Shown here piece after piece: positions 27,365 to 36,867 of a stretch of DNA of 64,000 nucleotides. The stretch comes from Peptococcaceae bacterium UBA5767. Lineage in GTDB: Bacteria; Bacillota; TC1; UBA5767. How positions within the stretch are numbered: position 1 is the first letter of the stretch; every line of letters begins with the position of its first letter. The DNA is taken from contig DIET01000019.1 in NCBI GenBank assembly GCA_002418765.1, positions 1-64,000 of the forward strand, read 5' to 3'. The position numbers and the translations under genes are program-made. The notes under the pieces were generated by a model, which saw only the letters and a program-made list of their open reading frames with translations, made no database searches and was not told the DNA's origin.

Positions 27365-27393
27365 ATCATACGTCATTCATTTTTTTTTGTCAA
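27365..27393 (-). promoter_or_regulatory. strong sigma-A promoter of flp
   Basis: TTGACA (27393-27388), 17-nt A-rich spacer, TATGAT (27370-27365) on the minus strand. It gives a leader of about 36 nt to the flp ATG. Confidence 0.8.
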
Positions 27394-27538
27394 CAAAGAA
27401 AAGTACTTTAAAGGGTGCAAATGTATACTTTAATTGACCTTTTCAGTGCTTTAAGCAGTTTCCTGGCATATATTTACGAAAAAGATGCGAAACTGGAACC
27501 CAACTTGACTCTTTCAGTCATTTTTTAAATATAGCACA

Positions 27539-28309
27539 TCAAAATAAGAAGGCTGCAATCTCCTGCATAAACAAAGCCACCAGACCTATACCTATGGCCA
27601 AATAAGGACCAAAGGCCATCCTGTCTTTTCTAGTTTTCTTTTTCAAAGCAATGAGTGTTACCCCAAAAACAGCAGCCACAACAAAGCCAATCAGCGTGGC
27701 CAAGACGATCTGGGGAAAGCCGAGAAACAGACCAGCCGTGGCCATCAGTTTGACGTCCCCGCCACCCATGCCGCCAAACAACGCCAACAGAAACATCACA
27801 CCACCGCCAAAAACAAGGCCATAAAAACGATCTGCGAAAGATAATCCCGTTGATCCCCAAATGCTAAGGATGGCAGCACCCAAAATAAAAAGATGCAGAG
27901 AGTCCGGTATGAGCTCATACTGCCAGTCCACCAAACTGATGGTGACCAGGGTCTCTATAAGGACAATATGGGCAATGATATCTATCCAGCTTTCCATTCT
28001 GAGAAAAATCACAGAAAAAGAACAGGCATAGAGTAAAAGAATACCCAAAAACTCTTTGCTCAAGATGGCTTTTTGTAACATGCTGGGTTTAAAAGAAAAG
28101 TCTTGAACAAACGTTTTGTCTTCTATGATATATGCTTCTGGTTCCTCATCCTGGATGAGTCCTTGCAAACTGCCTTTTTCCTGCACATACAATAGATAAG
28201 CCGGATTGATTTTGGTATTGTTCCGAAACGATAGCAAACAGATTCGCAATACCATGGCCAGCAAAAACGCCACGGCAATGCCTCCCACCAAACTTGTTGT
28301 CATGCCCAT
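27539..28309 (-). CDS. type IV prepilin peptidase (A24, TadV/CpaA-like)
   Basis: 256 aa with about 6-7 membrane helices. The two catalytic aspartates are visible in SLVDWQYELIPD (about residue 128) and GGMGGGDVKLM (about 182). The classic N-terminal CxxC domain is missing, and an 80-residue soluble stretch sits after the first helix. It would cleave the Flp, TadE and TadG-like precursors. It lies upstream of flp and reads in the same direction, but the strong flp promoter lies between. Confidence 0.92.
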   Translation of the reverse strand: MGMTTSLVGGIAVAFLLAMVLRICLLSFRNNTKINPAYLLYVQEKGSLQGLIQDEEPEAYIIEDKTFVQDFSFKPSMLQKAILSKEFLGILLLYACSFSVIFLRMESWIDIIAHIVLIETLVTISLVDWQYELIPDSLHLFILGAAILSIWGSTGLSFADRFYGLVFGGGVMFLLALFGGMGGGDVKLMATAGLFLGFPQIVLATLIGFVVAAVFGVTLIALKKKTRKDRMAFGPYLAIGIGLVALFMQEIAAFLF

Positions 28310-28369
28310 CTTCCCTGTTCTCCTTTCTCATACGCGTCCTCAAACGAGATTGTTTGTTTCTCCAAGCCT

Positions 28370-29263
28370 TCAAAGGACTGTGTACTCTTTGATTTTATCA
28401 AAAATAGCAACGATATCAGACAGGTCATCATTCTCCTTTAAAAAAACCAAATTGAAATCTCTATCCACATGATAGTCCTCCATATCAAGTTTCACCAATA
28501 CCTGATCATGCAGTTCTGCAAGAGCCGCATCCTGGTACATGAAGCTGATGCCCATGCCTTCTGCGACCAATCGTTTGATGATATTGACATTGCCCATTTC
28601 TGAGACCTTCGCAAAGGAATCAAGCCCGAAATTGCAGTCATGCAGTGAACGTTCCAGGATAAGTCGGCTGCCTGAACCCATTTCCCTAACGATGATCTCT
28701 TCTGCCATCAGATCCTTTAAAACAATTTTCTTTCTTTTGGCCAAGGGGTGTTTGGCCGAGGCCACAGCAACAAAAGGAACCCGTTTGTACAACATCGTCT
28801 GGTATTTTTCTTGATCAAACAACCCCTCCACCAAAGCAAACAGAAGGCTTCCCTCATCCAGCATCGACAAGATGCTGCGCGTATTCTCCACATGCATCTG
28901 GAAGGTTTTGTCCTTGAAATATCTCATCAAGGGAGCCAATACCGGAGCCAGTGTGAACTCACCTATCGTCCGGGTGGCTCCAAAGTGAATCCGTCTGACT
29001 TGTTCTGTGGCATCATGCATTTGATCCCTGAACTGTTTTTCAAGGGCACTCAGGTGCTGCAAAAAAGCATGCAACCGTTCCCCCTCGGGCGTGAGATGCC
29101 ACTTTCGGTTCTGATGTGAAAACAACGTAACATTCCATTCCTTCTCCAGAGACTGAATCTGCTTGCTTACGGCTGGCTGTGATATGAACAACCGCCGGGC
29201 AGCTTTGGTAAAGCTCTGCTCCTCACATACCATCAAAAATGTTTTGGCCCGGATATCCAGCAT
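28370..29263 (-). CDS. LysR-family transcriptional regulator
   Basis: About 297 aa. The N-terminal winged HTH (FLMVCEEQSFTKAARRLFISQPAVSKQIQSLE split over residues 9-40) and the C-terminal effector domain (95-295) are typical. It is divergent from the YeiH transporter, the usual arrangement for a LysR activator of that gene. ATG 29263 has a GGGAGAG site; the ATG at 29281 has none. The effector is unknown. Confidence 0.92.
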   Translation of the reverse strand: MLDIRAKTFLMVCEEQSFTKAARRLFISQPAVSKQIQSLEKEWNVTLFSHQNRKWHLTPEGERLHAFLQHLSALEKQFRDQMHDATEQVRRIHFGATRTIGEFTLAPVLAPLMRYFKDKTFQMHVENTRSILSMLDEGSLLFALVEGLFDQEKYQTMLYKRVPFVAVASAKHPLAKRKKIVLKDLMAEEIIVREMGSGSRLILERSLHDCNFGLDSFAKVSEMGNVNIIKRLVAEGMGISFMYQDAALAELHDQVLVKLDMEDYHVDRDFNLVFLKENDDLSDIVAIFDKIKEYTVL

Positions 29264-29335
29264 GACATGTCTCTCCCTCATAATTTAAAGTAATGTATGG
29301 ATAATAATATATAATTATATTTTATTATATTGCCG

Positions 29336-29344
29336 TGATACAAT
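29336..29344 (+). promoter_or_regulatory. extended -10 promoter of the YeiH gene
   Basis: TGATACAAT (TG-n-TACAAT), 53 nt before the start codon, preceded by a very AT-rich stretch (29296-29331) with inverted-repeat character that could hold LysR sites. Confidence 0.45.
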
Positions 29345-29396
29345 CAAGCATGCCACAGAAATAATTACAAAAGTCATGTAAGAAGGGTTAACGATA

Positions 29397-30377
29397 ATGA
29401 AAAAAATTTATGGACTTATGGCCACCGTGATCCTATCCTTTGCCGCCTACTTCCTGGGACAGCATTTTCCCCTTATTGGTGGTCCGGTATTTGGCATCAC
29501 CCTGGGTATTTTGGTGGGAAATCTTTTTACCCTTCCTTCTTCCTGGCAACCGGGCATCACCTTTTCCTCGAAGCGCCTCCTACAACTAGGGATCATTTTG
29601 ATTGGGGCCGGCTTCAATTTGCTGCAGATCCTGCGTGTAGGCTCTGATTCCATCATCATCATTCTGGCCTGTCTCCTTACAGCGCTGATTAGTGCCTACA
29701 TTCTAGGTAAAATCTTAGGTGTGCAAGACAACATTGCCCGTCTGATCGGGATAGGCACAGCCATCTGCGGAGGTACCGCCATTGTCGCTTTGTCCCCTAT
29801 TTTAAAGGCCAAAGAAGATGAGATCAGCTATGCCATATCCACCATCTTTTTTTACAATGTACTCGCTGTTTTGCTTTTTCCCGTTCTCGGGCATCTGTTG
29901 CAGATGGGGTCGGAGACCTTCGGTCTTTTCGCCGGGACAGCCATCAATGATACCTCTTCCGTGGTGGCGGCCGGTTATGCGTATGGATCCCAGGCAGGTG
30001 ATTACGCCACCATTGTCAAACTGACCAGGACGCTCATGCTTATTCCAGTATCTCTGGGCTATGCCCTGTATATGGCCAAGCAAAACCGCACGCAGCCCAT
30101 AGAAACAGGCAGCAAACTGCACAAGGTTTTCCCTTTGTTCATTCTCTGGTTTCTTGTCATGGCTTTTTTTAGCACAGCCCAGATCCTACCTTCTGTCTTG
30201 GTCCTTTTGCTTCCCAAAATCGGCAAGTTTTTCATCATCATCGCCTTGAGTGCCATTGGTCTGAAGACCAATCTCAAAATGATCGTCAAAACCGGTTTTC
30301 GACCTCTTTTGCTGGGGCTCTTGGTTTGGCTGCTGGTCATCCTCATGTCCTTGAGCGTGATCCGATTCCTCGGTTGA
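29397..30377 (+). CDS. yeiH: YeiH/UPF0324 family membrane transporter (putative sulfate exporter family)
   Basis: 326 aa with about 9-10 hydrophobic helices. Conserved family stretches include GITLGILVGN, IGIGTAICGGTAIVALSPILKAKEDE, AGTAINDTSSVVAAG and the C-terminal SAIGLKTNLK. The family is annotated as putative sulfate or sulfite-related exporters, without firm proof of substrate. AGAAGGG precedes the ATG. It is divergent from its likely LysR regulator and ends at a strong terminator. Confidence 0.92.
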   Translation: MKKIYGLMATVILSFAAYFLGQHFPLIGGPVFGITLGILVGNLFTLPSSWQPGITFSSKRLLQLGIILIGAGFNLLQILRVGSDSIIIILACLLTALISAYILGKILGVQDNIARLIGIGTAICGGTAIVALSPILKAKEDEISYAISTIFFYNVLAVLLFPVLGHLLQMGSETFGLFAGTAINDTSSVVAAGYAYGSQAGDYATIVKLTRTLMLIPVSLGYALYMAKQNRTQPIETGSKLHKVFPLFILWFLVMAFFSTAQILPSVLVLLLPKIGKFFIIIALSAIGLKTNLKMIVKTGFRPLLLGLLVWLLVILMSLSVIRFLG

Positions 30378-30380
30378 CCT

Positions 30381-30412
30381 AAAAGGCCTGTCTCCAACGA
30401 GACAGGCCTTTT
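30381..30412. terminator. bidirectional terminator
   Basis: A 14-bp perfect stem (AAAAGGCCTGTCTC / GAGACAGGCCTTTT) with a CAAC loop lies between the YeiH gene and the converging TIGR04076 gene. Confidence 0.92.
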
Positions 30413-30419
30413 ATATGCT

Positions 30420-30713
30420 CTACGATTCTTTTACTCGTTCCACTGCGATCACAACCCGGCATTCAGGATCCGGACAGGCAGACAGTGCTCTGCCTTGCTC
30501 ATCCTCCCAAGGCAGGGTTCCCCCAAAAGCCATGGCCGATAGCGCCGTCTGCGCCGCCAGGACCAATTCAGGACACCAGCCATCCATCTGGCGTAATCTG
30601 AGCCCCAGGCCATCTTTACGTTCACAATAGAATGTATCCCCTACTTGCATGCCTGATCCACAGGGCTTGGCAATCGATACGACCGTTACTTTCACATCTG
30701 ATTTTTGATTCAT
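30420..30713 (-). CDS. TIGR04076-family small protein
   Basis: 97 aa. The family pattern is visible: VKVTVVSIAKPCGSGMQVGDTFYC, a WCPELVLAAQTALSAM segment, GGTLPWED and C-terminal ACPDPECRVVIAVE. Conserved Cys residues suggest a metal or redox role, but no function is established. GAGGAAAGAG precedes the ATG. It is monocistronic and faces the YeiH gene. Confidence 0.85.
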   Translation of the reverse strand: MNQKSDVKVTVVSIAKPCGSGMQVGDTFYCERKDGLGLRLRQMDGWCPELVLAAQTALSAMAFGGTLPWEDEQGRALSACPDPECRVVIAVERVKES

Positions 30714-30956
30714 CTCTTTCCTCTTTCTTTACAACATGAATATGTACAATTATTGTATCATCAATTTTGTTATCCAGGTATGGTCTGTTGGTTATGATGC
30801 CATAGTTGCTGGTTATCTTTAATGAATTTCTTTATGGCAAAAGAACTGTACTTCAACCCGCTTTTTTAGACCTTCCCCCCCAAAAAAAGCTGCTTTTCTC
30901 CTCTTGATCGCCCTTTCTTCTTCCAAGTCCTTCCAGGCCCAAAAAAGGAAATAAAT

Positions 30957-31008
30957 CAATATATTGTTTGTATATTGTATTGCGCAATACCATATACAGA
31001 TATATACT
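30957..31008 (+). promoter_or_regulatory. nrdJ promoter with overlapping palindrome and NrdR-like boxes
   Basis: TTGCGC (30980-30985), 17-nt spacer, TATACT (31003-31008). A perfect 14-bp palindrome GTATTGCGCAATAC (30977-30990) covers the -35. Two AT-rich boxes resembling the NrdR core, CAATATATTG (30957-30966) and CCATATACAG (30990-30999), are 33 bp apart centre to centre. The promoter is fairly convincing; assigning NrdR is tentative. The rest of the 330-nt gap before nrdJ shows nothing else, including no cobalamin riboswitch. Confidence 0.5.
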
Positions 31009-31047
31009 TAACTGGATAGATTCATTATCTAATCATAGGAGGCCAAA

Positions 31048-34000
31048 ATGAATAAAATAAGCGATGTATTGGTTCGCTATCATACGAAGGAACTCGAAGG
31101 CCAGACAGAACGCTCTGTTTACGATCTGTTTGCTTGGTCCAAGCGCGATGTTCTTCTTAAAGATCACAAAAGCGGCGCCATCCTTACCGATATGCAGGAT
31201 CTGGATTTTCCTGTTCACTATTCCCAAAATGCCGTTGATATTATTGCTTCCAAGTATTTTCGCAAAGCCGGTGTGCCTGGCGATACTGGTTGCGAAACAT
31301 CCCTGCGGCAATTGGTGCACAGAATGGTGGATTTCTGGACCTCGGCCTTGATGCAAGAGGGCATCCTCACCACTGAAGAGGAACGCTCCATCTTTTATGA
31401 CGAGGCAGCCTATGGCATGCTGGCGCAGATGGTGGCTCCCAATTCCCCACAATGGTTCAATACGGGACTGGCTCGGTCTTATGGAATCAAGGGCAGCAAA
31501 AATGATTTGTATTACTATGATCCCGAGCAAAAAAAAGTCGTTCTTTCTGAGGATACCTATACCCGCACCCAAGCCTCAGCCTGCTTCATTCTTTCTATTG
31601 AAGACAAGCTTCTGGGCAAGCATTCTATCTCTGAGCACTATGTATCGGAGACCAAACTCTTTAAGGGGGGCTCTGGTACTGGCAGCAATTTTTCTGCTCT
31701 AAGGGCCAAGGGCGAGCGGCTCTCCGGTGGGGGTGTTTCCTCTGGTCTGATGAGCTTCTTAAAAGGTCTTGATCGCAATGCAGGTGGTATCAAATCAGGG
31801 GGCACCACCCGCAGAGCCGCCAAAATGGTCTGTCTGGATATCGACCACCCAGAGATTGAAGACTTCATCCTCTGGAAAGCCAAAGAAGAAGACAAAGTAC
31901 GTGCTTTGTCCAAAATGGGCTATGCAGCCGATATGGACGGAGAAGCCTATGAGACGGTATCGGGGCAAAATTCCAACAACTCGCTTCGGCTTTCCGACGA
32001 GTTCATGAAAAAGGTTATCCAACTTCCTGAAGATCCCCACCAAACCATCACACTCAAGGGCCGGGTGGATGCCAATGTGGACAGGGAAGTTTCTGTATTG
32101 CATCTCTGGGAGATCTTCAACGATGCCGCCAGACGGGCCGCTGATCCAGCGCCACAATTTACCGACACCTTCAACGCCTGGCATACTTGTCCTGCTGGAG
32201 AAGACGGTCAACTGTGGGCTCCCCACAATCGCTTGAATTCCACCAATCCCTGTGGGGAATATGCCTTTTTGGATGATACCAGCTGCAATCTGGCTTCAAT
32301 CAATTTGTATCATTTCTATAATCCAGACACGGGTGTTTTCGATTTGGATGGATTCCGTCATATGGTACGCATCAGCCAGCTTATTTTGGAATCTGCCATC
32401 ATCTGGGGACAATTCCCCACCGAAGATATTGCCCGCAAGACCTATATGTTCCGCACCACCGGTCTCGGTGTTGCCAATCTTTCTTCACTTCTCATGGCCA
32501 TGGGACTTCCTTACGATTCTGAGGAAGCAAGAAGCTTGGCCGCCGGTTTGGTGGGACTACTGACTGCAGAGAGTTATCTGGTGTCCGCTTTGATGGCCAA
32601 AGCCGTCGGGCCCTTCGAGAAATTCGAAATCAACAAGCCCTATATGATGCGCGTCATACGCAATCATGCGCGGGTAGCCGGAGCCCTCGGCACTGCTTAT
32701 GAGGATCTGCATTACGAGCCATTGACCATCAACCATGATCTTCTCAACCGGATGAACCGCAAGGATCTATCAAAAGCACTGCGACAGAGTTGGAAGGACG
32801 CATTGCGTCTGGGTGAACAGCATGGCTATCGCAATGCCCAGGTTTCGGTCATCGCGCCTACGGGCACCATATCCTTTGCCATGGACTGCGCTGCTACTTC
32901 GATTGAACCCTTTTTCTCTCACTCCGTCTACAAAAAATTGGTCGGTGGCGGGTTCATGACCATTGCCAATCCAGTCATCGGTGTTTCTTTGCAGCATCTG
33001 GGCTATGAGCCCAAAGAAATCGAAGATATTCTCGATTATATCGGCCGGGAAAAAGACGGCATGCTTCTCGATGGGAAAATAGAAGGGGCACCACACCTAA
33101 AGGATGAACATCTGGCCATTTTTGACACGGCCAACATCAATGGAAGCGGAGAACGCTTCATCCATCATTACGGTCATGTACTGATGGTGGCAGCCCTTAC
33201 GCCTTTGGTGTCGGGCGCTATTTCCAAAACGGTGAATCTTCCTCGGGAAGCCACCATCGAAGATTTCAAAGAGGTACACATCAAAGCTTGGCAAACGGGC
33301 GTGAAGGGAATCACACTCTACCGAGACGGCTCCAAATTTGCGCAACCCTTAAACAGCAGACCAGAAACAGTGAGTGATCCCAAGGATCTGGACAACCTCA
33401 CGTATGAGGCTTTGCTCACCTATGCCAAGCAAACGCAAAAACAGCTAAAGGGCCCTACCCCTGGCTCCCGCAGAGACAAAATGGAGGGGATTCGAGCCGG
33501 ACGGACACATCCTGCCCAAATCGAGGATGTCAAGGTCTACATCACCGTCAACAGAAATGCCGAGGGAGAGATTTCCGAGATCTACATGAGTACAGATAGG
33601 GAGGGCAGTCTCATTACGGGACTATTGAACTCCTTGTCCAAAACCATTTCGGTGATGTTGCAATATCATATCCCACCGCAAGACATCGCCAAAATGTTGC
33701 GGGGCCAAAAGTATGAGCCTCATGGATTTGTATCCAAACATCCTTATATCAAAAATGTAAGCTCCTTGTCTGACCTGATTTCCAAGGTCATTGAGATTGA
33801 ATTGGGGGATTACACCCGGGTGCAAATCAAACCATCGGCTGATGATGTGCTTCTTCATACCGGGTCGTTGCAGCAGAATCCACTGCCTGCCTGGGAGGCA
33901 CCGGAAGAGGATCAGCAAGTTTTGAAGACACTGATCCGCGAGGCAGAGGAACACGGTGAAAAGCTCTATGATGCCGTATGCCCTCATTGTTCCAGTTCCC

Positions 34001-34065
34001 GCATGGTGAGAAATGGCACCTGCAAGGTTTGTCTAGACTGCGGAGCCACTACAGGCTGTTCATAA
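31048..34065 (+). CDS. nrdJ: adenosylcobalamin-dependent (class II) ribonucleotide reductase
   Basis: 1005 aa. It reduces ribonucleotides to deoxyribonucleotides without oxygen. Visible elements: NSPQWFNTGLARSYGI, a GSGTGSNFSALRA loop, NPCGEYAFLDDTSCNLASIN (active-site Cys and Glu of the NPCGE motif, about residue 405), APTGTISFAMDCAATSIEP, and a TSCPD-type region followed by a C-terminal zinc ribbon (CPHCSSSRMVRNGTCKVCLDC) thought to carry the redox Cys pair. AGGAGG precedes the ATG. It has its own promoter and terminator. The enzyme needs B12, so the cell must make or import it. Confidence 0.97.
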   Translation: MNKISDVLVRYHTKELEGQTERSVYDLFAWSKRDVLLKDHKSGAILTDMQDLDFPVHYSQNAVDIIASKYFRKAGVPGDTGCETSLRQLVHRMVDFWTSALMQEGILTTEEERSIFYDEAAYGMLAQMVAPNSPQWFNTGLARSYGIKGSKNDLYYYDPEQKKVVLSEDTYTRTQASACFILSIEDKLLGKHSISEHYVSETKLFKGGSGTGSNFSALRAKGERLSGGGVSSGLMSFLKGLDRNAGGIKSGGTTRRAAKMVCLDIDHPEIEDFILWKAKEEDKVRALSKMGYAADMDGEAYETVSGQNSNNSLRLSDEFMKKVIQLPEDPHQTITLKGRVDANVDREVSVLHLWEIFNDAARRAADPAPQFTDTFNAWHTCPAGEDGQLWAPHNRLNSTNPCGEYAFLDDTSCNLASINLYHFYNPDTGVFDLDGFRHMVRISQLILESAIIWGQFPTEDIARKTYMFRTTGLGVANLSSLLMAMGLPYDSEEARSLAAGLVGLLTAESYLVSALMAKAVGPFEKFEINKPYMMRVIRNHARVAGALGTAYEDLHYEPLTINHDLLNRMNRKDLSKALRQSWKDALRLGEQHGYRNAQVSVIAPTGTISFAMDCAATSIEPFFSHSVYKKLVGGGFMTIANPVIGVSLQHLGYEPKEIEDILDYIGREKDGMLLDGKIEGAPHLKDEHLAIFDTANINGSGERFIHHYGHVLMVAALTPLVSGAISKTVNLPREATIEDFKEVHIKAWQTGVKGITLYRDGSKFAQPLNSRPETVSDPKDLDNLTYEALLTYAKQTQKQLKGPTPGSRRDKMEGIRAGRTHPAQIEDVKVYITVNRNAEGEISEIYMSTDREGSLITGLLNSLSKTISVMLQYHIPPQDIAKMLRGQKYEPHGFVSKHPYIKNVSSLSDLISKVIEIELGDYTRVQIKPSADDVLLHTGSLQQNPLPAWEAPEEDQQVLKTLIREAEEHGEKLYDAVCPHCSSSRMVRNGTCKVCLDCGATTGCS

Positions 34066-34080
34066 GTAGCATGATTAGAA

Positions 34081-34119
34081 AATAAGGAGTAGCAACCTTT
34101 TTGGTTGTTACTCCTTATT
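34081..34119. terminator. bidirectional terminator of nrdJ and mscL
   Basis: A 17-nt stem with one mismatch (AATAAGGAGTAGCAACC / GGTTGTTACTCCTTATT) flanked by T-rich tails in both directions. Confidence 0.9.
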
Positions 34120-34175
34120 TTTATCCCTATCCAACTCGAAAAGAATTGTGTCCACCTTTGGCTAGCCTCTTGGTG

Positions 34176-34586
34176 TTAAGCCTGTTGGCCCCGAAGAAGA
34201 TCCCTGATTTCTTGAAGTAGCTTTTCTTCCGCACTGGGTTCTGATATCACCGGAGCCGGTTCAGGAACAGGTTCTTTCTTTTTTGTAGACTGAATGAGCT
34301 TTACCATCAAGAAAATGGAAAAAGCAATAATCACAAAATCCAGTAGAGATTGCAAAAAAAGACCATACCGGATAGCTGCCTCAGCCAGGTCTCCACTGGC
34401 TGGCGTGATGACCCACTTTAGATCTACAAAACTGATGCCGCCCAGCAAAAATCCAATGACCGGCATAAGAATGTCATTGACCAGCGAAGTCACGATTTTT
34501 CCAAAGGCTCCTCCTATGATGACCGCCACAGCCAAATCGACAACGTTTCCTTTGATAGCAAAATCTTTGAATTCTTTAAACATCAT
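34176..34586 (-). CDS. mscL: large-conductance mechanosensitive channel
   Basis: About 136 aa, the normal length. The N-terminal amphipathic helix and first pore helix read FKEFKDFAIKGNVVDLAVAV, followed by IIGGAFGKIVTSLVNDI; the second helix is FVIIAFSIFLMVKLI. A cytoplasmic helix ends the protein (EEKLLQEIRDLLRGQ). It opens under membrane tension to release solutes during hypo-osmotic shock. ATG 34586 or 34583; AAGGGG lies 5-8 nt upstream. Monocistronic. Confidence 0.96.
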   Translation of the reverse strand: MMFKEFKDFAIKGNVVDLAVAVIIGGAFGKIVTSLVNDILMPVIGFLLGGISFVDLKWVITPASGDLAEAAIRYGLFLQSLLDFVIIAFSIFLMVKLIQSTKKKEPVPEPAPVISEPSAEEKLLQEIRDLLRGQQA

Positions 34587-34654
34587 GATCACCCCTTTTA
34601 ACGCGATATATTCTTTTTTCTTTTGTAAACCCTACAAGTTTTGCCCAAAAAATA

Positions 34655-36799
34655 TTACAATTGAATGGGCGTCAATATGGCCTGTCCCATTGCATCGAAG
34701 CCATCAAAAACCTGGAAAGAAACAATGTCACCCAGGCGCTGTCCTTCGGTATCCACCACAGACTGCATACTGTTTCTTTCCTGATCAAATTGATCATGAT
34801 AAGTGGAAAAGTCCATAAATTTCTGATTGGAAACCACGCCCACAAGCTGCACGTCGCCTCGTATCAAAGTATCGGGATCAATGGTCAATAGATCGAACAG
34901 AGCGTCGCCTGCTCCGACAGCCAAGGCTGTCGCAAAATCACTGATGTCAATGACAAGGTGAGTATCGCCCATCTGGGCTACGATTTCTGTCAATGTCTGT
35001 TCCGCAGCATAATCATGCGTCATCAGATTGTACAAAGCCTCTCTTGCATTGACCCGACCCTGGGTTACCAATTTAAATTGCAAGGCAGCAAAGACGTCAA
35101 CATGCTCCTTCATCTGTGAGATAACCTCCACATGGGTCAAAGAGCTGTCTTGGGAAAAAATAAGTCCTGCAATGCCCGCCACATGAGGAGCTGCCATCGA
35201 TGTTCCTGACAAGTATTGAAAGCCTGTGATCCCGGTACTAAAAATATAGGTACCTGGTGCCATCACATCAACCTCTTCCTGCCCGTAATTGGATGTCTCC
35301 GCCAATTGGTCTAGATTGTTGCTGTTGCCTACCACCAGCATATTGGGTAGCCCAAAACTGGCAGGATACGTAGGATAACTACCGATATCTTCTCCGGCAT
35401 TTCCTGCCGCCACCACAATCACTGCCGAGGAAAGGGCCATCGCATCATAGAGACCCTGGGAGTACTCTGGACCTCCTAAGGACATATTAATGACCTGTGC
35501 GCCATTTTGATTGGCATACTCCACAGCCTCAATGATATCGGCGGTATTTCCTATGCCACGGCTGTCCAGGACTTTCAAAGCCATAATAGAGGCATCCTGC
35601 ATGACGCCTGTAACAATGCCGTCCTTATACCCTGCAATGGTACCAGCCACATGGGTGCCATGTCCATTGTCATCCATGGGATCATAGAGGGCACTGCTGT
35701 CTACAAAGTTTTTACCATAATATCCCTCGGGACTTTCCCACATATTTTGCGCGAGCAAAGGATGCTCATACGCTACGCCTGTGTCGATCACCGCGATGAC
35801 CACCTCATCTGAACCCTTCTCCACAACCCAGGCATCCAGGATACTGATATCTGCCCCTATGGTCCCTGTTGTGCCGTCTATGGTTTGTCCGGTATTCTCC
35901 AGGCCCCAAAGATGGTTGAAGTCATAGTCCTCCAAAGGGGTAAAATTAACGTCAATGACATAATCCTCGTTTTCGATGGAGATATTGGCATCATGGGTGG
36001 CCGTAATAGAAATGTAATAGGTTCCCGCCTCAAGATCAACCCAGCCATACTGATACTCTGTTTCATTCTGGCCGTATAGATCGGCGGTAACCAATAGGTT
36101 TCCATTGACATCTGATACTGCAAGTACCAAATCCTCCTCCACACCTTGCTCATAAAGCTCTCCTGTCCAATAGGAAGAAATCCCCATTCTTCCCGCTTTG
36201 GTCAGGCCAAACTGAAAATAATCATAGTCTTGTATTTGTTCTCCCACACTGTTGGTCATGTGCCCCAACAGGCGATAATATGGCTGCCCAGCATAGCTAT
36301 CATTGATCATGTTGGCTTCACTGGGAAGATTATTGGGTTCCGTCTCATAAACATACTCCGTGGTGGTTTCAGGTGTTGGTGAAAAAGCTTGACCCATCTT
36401 ATCATACACCGTCTTTTCACCCAGAATTCCCTGCTCCCATACATCCATGGCATAAACCGGATAGTTTGGCTCAACATAAAGCACATGCGGATTGTTTCGG
36501 TAGTATTCCATCGCTTCAGAAAGAGTCGTACCCTCTTCAATCTGTACCAAGCTCAGCCCCGGTACAAGCTTAAAATTCTTTTTCACCTTGCTTCCAGCAC
36601 TGGCGTGCACCTCACTCATCACAGAAAATCCCTTCAGCGCTTCCGGTTTGAAGCGCACAATCAATTCGTCTCCCTCCATGCCCAGAGCATGGTTTTCTTC
36701 GAACAGTATGGTTCCATAGGAGGCCTCTACGGGTACGAATGAAAGGATCATCGCAAACAGTATGGCCCATGCTATGTTATTCTTCATCCATCGTCTCAT
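34655..36799 (-). CDS. secreted S8 (subtilisin-like) serine protease
   Basis: 714 aa from ATG 36799, which has AAGGAG 7 nt upstream; the longer frame overlaps the preceding gene. A signal peptide ends near VEASYG. An I9-type propeptide (about 40-115) precedes a pre-peptidase-like beta domain (about 150-285), then the S8 domain: catalytic Asp in IAVIDTGV (about 339), His in NGHGTHVAG (380), oxyanion Asn in AAGNAG (467) and Ser in SGTSMAAPH (534). A C-terminal region of 120 aa includes a short dockerin- or cohesin-like repeat. It is extracellular and follows the SLH gene; it may process surface proteins. Confidence 0.93.
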   Translation of the reverse strand: MRRWMKNNIAWAILFAMILSFVPVEASYGTILFEENHALGMEGDELIVRFKPEALKGFSVMSEVHASAGSKVKKNFKLVPGLSLVQIEEGTTLSEAMEYYRNNPHVLYVEPNYPVYAMDVWEQGILGEKTVYDKMGQAFSPTPETTTEYVYETEPNNLPSEANMINDSYAGQPYYRLLGHMTNSVGEQIQDYDYFQFGLTKAGRMGISSYWTGELYEQGVEEDLVLAVSDVNGNLLVTADLYGQNETEYQYGWVDLEAGTYYISITATHDANISIENEDYVIDVNFTPLEDYDFNHLWGLENTGQTIDGTTGTIGADISILDAWVVEKGSDEVVIAVIDTGVAYEHPLLAQNMWESPEGYYGKNFVDSSALYDPMDDNGHGTHVAGTIAGYKDGIVTGVMQDASIMALKVLDSRGIGNTADIIEAVEYANQNGAQVINMSLGGPEYSQGLYDAMALSSAVIVVAAGNAGEDIGSYPTYPASFGLPNMLVVGNSNNLDQLAETSNYGQEEVDVMAPGTYIFSTGITGFQYLSGTSMAAPHVAGIAGLIFSQDSSLTHVEVISQMKEHVDVFAALQFKLVTQGRVNAREALYNLMTHDYAAEQTLTEIVAQMGDTHLVIDISDFATALAVGAGDALFDLLTIDPDTLIRGDVQLVGVVSNQKFMDFSTYHDQFDQERNSMQSVVDTEGQRLGDIVSFQVFDGFDAMGQAILTPIQL

Positions 36800-36867
36800 C
36801 TCTTTGCTCCTTTGATTATATCCTTCATATTTGCCTGTCTTACAATCACATCTGTTGCGTGAAAGGA

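Noticed and set aside
27323..27376. Longer flp start giving 77 aa
   Set aside because: The start would lie upstream of the predicted transcription start, and the leader residues do not resemble a prepilin leader.
31033..31572. 179-aa minus-strand frame over the start of nrdJ
   Set aside because: Antisense to a strongly conserved reductase, with no ribosome site or known domain.
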